Shown here piece by piece: positions 5,882 through 6,330 of a DNA stretch of 6,330 nucleotides. Within the stretch, counting starts at the first letter, position 1. The number at the start of each line of letters is the position of its first letter. The position numbers and the translations under genes are program-made. Location of the stretch: contig MELN01000026.1 in NCBI GenBank assembly GCA_001768675.1, forward strand, positions 21,146 to 27,475, in the 5' to 3' direction. Source of the stretch: Actinobacteria bacterium RBG_16_64_13 (lineage in GTDB: Bacteria; Actinomycetota; Thermoleophilia; RBG-16-64-13). The notes under the pieces are model-generated. The model was not told where the DNA came from. It saw only the letters and a list, made by a program, of their open reading frames with translations, and ran no database searches.

Positions 5882-5913
5882 TAGCCATCCGCGATCCCAC
5901 CGAGGAGTCCGAC

Positions 5914-6330
5914 TTGAAGAGCACCAGTCAGAGCGTCTTTTCCGGCCCGGCGCGCGCGCCCCATCGCTCGCTACTGCATGCGCTGGGTGTGGCACGTGAG
6001 GACGTGGGCAAGCCGCTCATCGGAATCGCCAACTCGTACAACGAGTTGATCCCCGGCCACATGCACCTCAACACCATCGCCCAACAGGTCAAGTACGGGG
6101 TGTATCAAGCGGGCGGCATACCGCTGGAATTCGACGTCATCGGTGTTTGCGACGGCATCGCCATGAATCACGAAGGCATGAACTACTCTCTGGTCTCGCG
6201 TGAGGTCATCGCCGACTCCGTGGAGATCATGGCGAAGGCTCACGGCTTGGACGGCCTAGTGCTCATCCCCAACTGCGACAAAGTAGTGCCCGGCATGGTC
6301 ATGGCCGCGGCCCGGCTGGACATACCGGCG
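5914..6330 (+). CDS. ilvD: dihydroxy-acid dehydratase, N-terminal part (3'-truncated by window end)
   Basis: The frame is open from TTG 5914 to the last base (139 codons) and has no stop because the window ends. IlvD dehydrates 2,3-dihydroxy-3-methylbutanoate and 2,3-dihydroxy-3-methylpentanoate to the 2-oxo acids that precede valine (and leucine) and isoleucine. Family landmarks are RAPHRSLLHALG at 14-25, NSYNELIPGHMHLN at 40-53, GVCDGIAMNHEGMNYSL at 77-93, SREVIADSVE at 95-104 and the family signature NCDKVVPGMVMA at 120-131, whose Cys121 is a cluster ligand. The loop at 47-49 reads PGH, as in E. coli IlvD, rather than the TPCN form of 2Fe-2S plant and mycobacterial enzymes, which suggests a 4Fe-4S type. 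The TTG start is set by GAGGAG 6 bases upstream and by an in-frame TAG at 5878-5880 with no ATG or GTG between. Phosphogluconate dehydratase (Edd) is a relative, but the motif set fits IlvD better. Confidence 0.93.
   Translation, partial: MKSTSQSVFSGPARAPHRSLLHALGVAREDVGKPLIGIANSYNELIPGHMHLNTIAQQVKYGVYQAGGIPLEFDVIGVCDGIAMNHEGMNYSLVSREVIADSVEIMAKAHGLDGLVLIPNCDKVVPGMVMAAARLDIPA

Larger units (their letters stand above)
5751..5913. other. divergent gabT-ilvD intergenic region
   Basis: This 163-bp region separates gabT (minus) from ilvD (plus) and must hold control signals for both, unless either is read from elsewhere. It contains the gabT ribosome site (GGAGG, 5761-5757), a GC-rich hairpin in the gabT leader, a candidate ilvD promoter, a 14-bp palindrome and the ilvD ribosome site (GAGGAG, 5902-5907). 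I could not pick a convincing gabT promoter on the minus strand. There is no branched-chain leader peptide or T-box that I can see. Confidence 0.6.

Noticed and set aside
5944..5962. GC-alternating run near the ilvD start as a repeat or Z-DNA element
   Set aside because: It is short and is explained by Gly-Pro-Ala-Arg-Ala-Pro codons of the conserved IlvD N-terminus.

Overview
This is a GC-rich bacterial stretch (roughly 60% or more G+C by eye) with compact genes, GTG/TTG-tolerant starts and Shine-Dalgarno (SD) sequences of the AGGAGG type. The gene content (a class III GABA aminotransferase with a Cys-rich insert, a tungsten/molybdenum aldehyde:ferredoxin oxidoreductase, a short ICDH/IMDH-type isocitrate dehydrogenase and a Fe-S dihydroxy-acid dehydratase) fits an anaerobe or facultative anaerobe. 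A high-GC anaerobic lineage, such as deep-branching Actinobacteriota or a high-GC Firmicute or Chloroflexota, is my guess; the window alone cannot settle it. The normal lengths of several genes ending in TGA argue for the standard genetic code.

Layout. Plus strand, 1-2561: a CapA-like metallophosphatase whose 5' end is probably outside the window, a small degenerate GNAT-like protein, and an isocitrate dehydrogenase whose ATG overlaps the GNAT stop (ATGA), so these last two are likely translationally coupled. A short convergent gap (2562-2643) follows. Minus strand, 5750-2644: gabT, then 47 bp later an aldehyde:ferredoxin oxidoreductase (AOR) gene with an excellent SD. The AOR reading frame is broken by one in-frame TGA at codon 185, with perfect family homology and unchanged frame on both sides. 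A 163-bp divergent intergenic region (5751-5913) separates gabT from the plus-strand ilvD, which runs off the right end. This region holds a plausible ilvD promoter with a perfect 14-bp palindrome over its -10 element.

How the genes may work together. GabT converts GABA plus 2-oxoglutarate into succinic semialdehyde plus glutamate. An AOR encoded directly downstream could oxidise that aldehyde to succinate while reducing ferredoxin, in place of the usual NAD(P)-linked GabD. The nearby isocitrate dehydrogenase makes 2-oxoglutarate, the amino acceptor. This is inference from gene order. The main oddities are the UGA inside AOR (nonsense mutation, sequencing error, or less likely selenocysteine), the gabT-AOR pairing and the ilvD operator-like palindrome.
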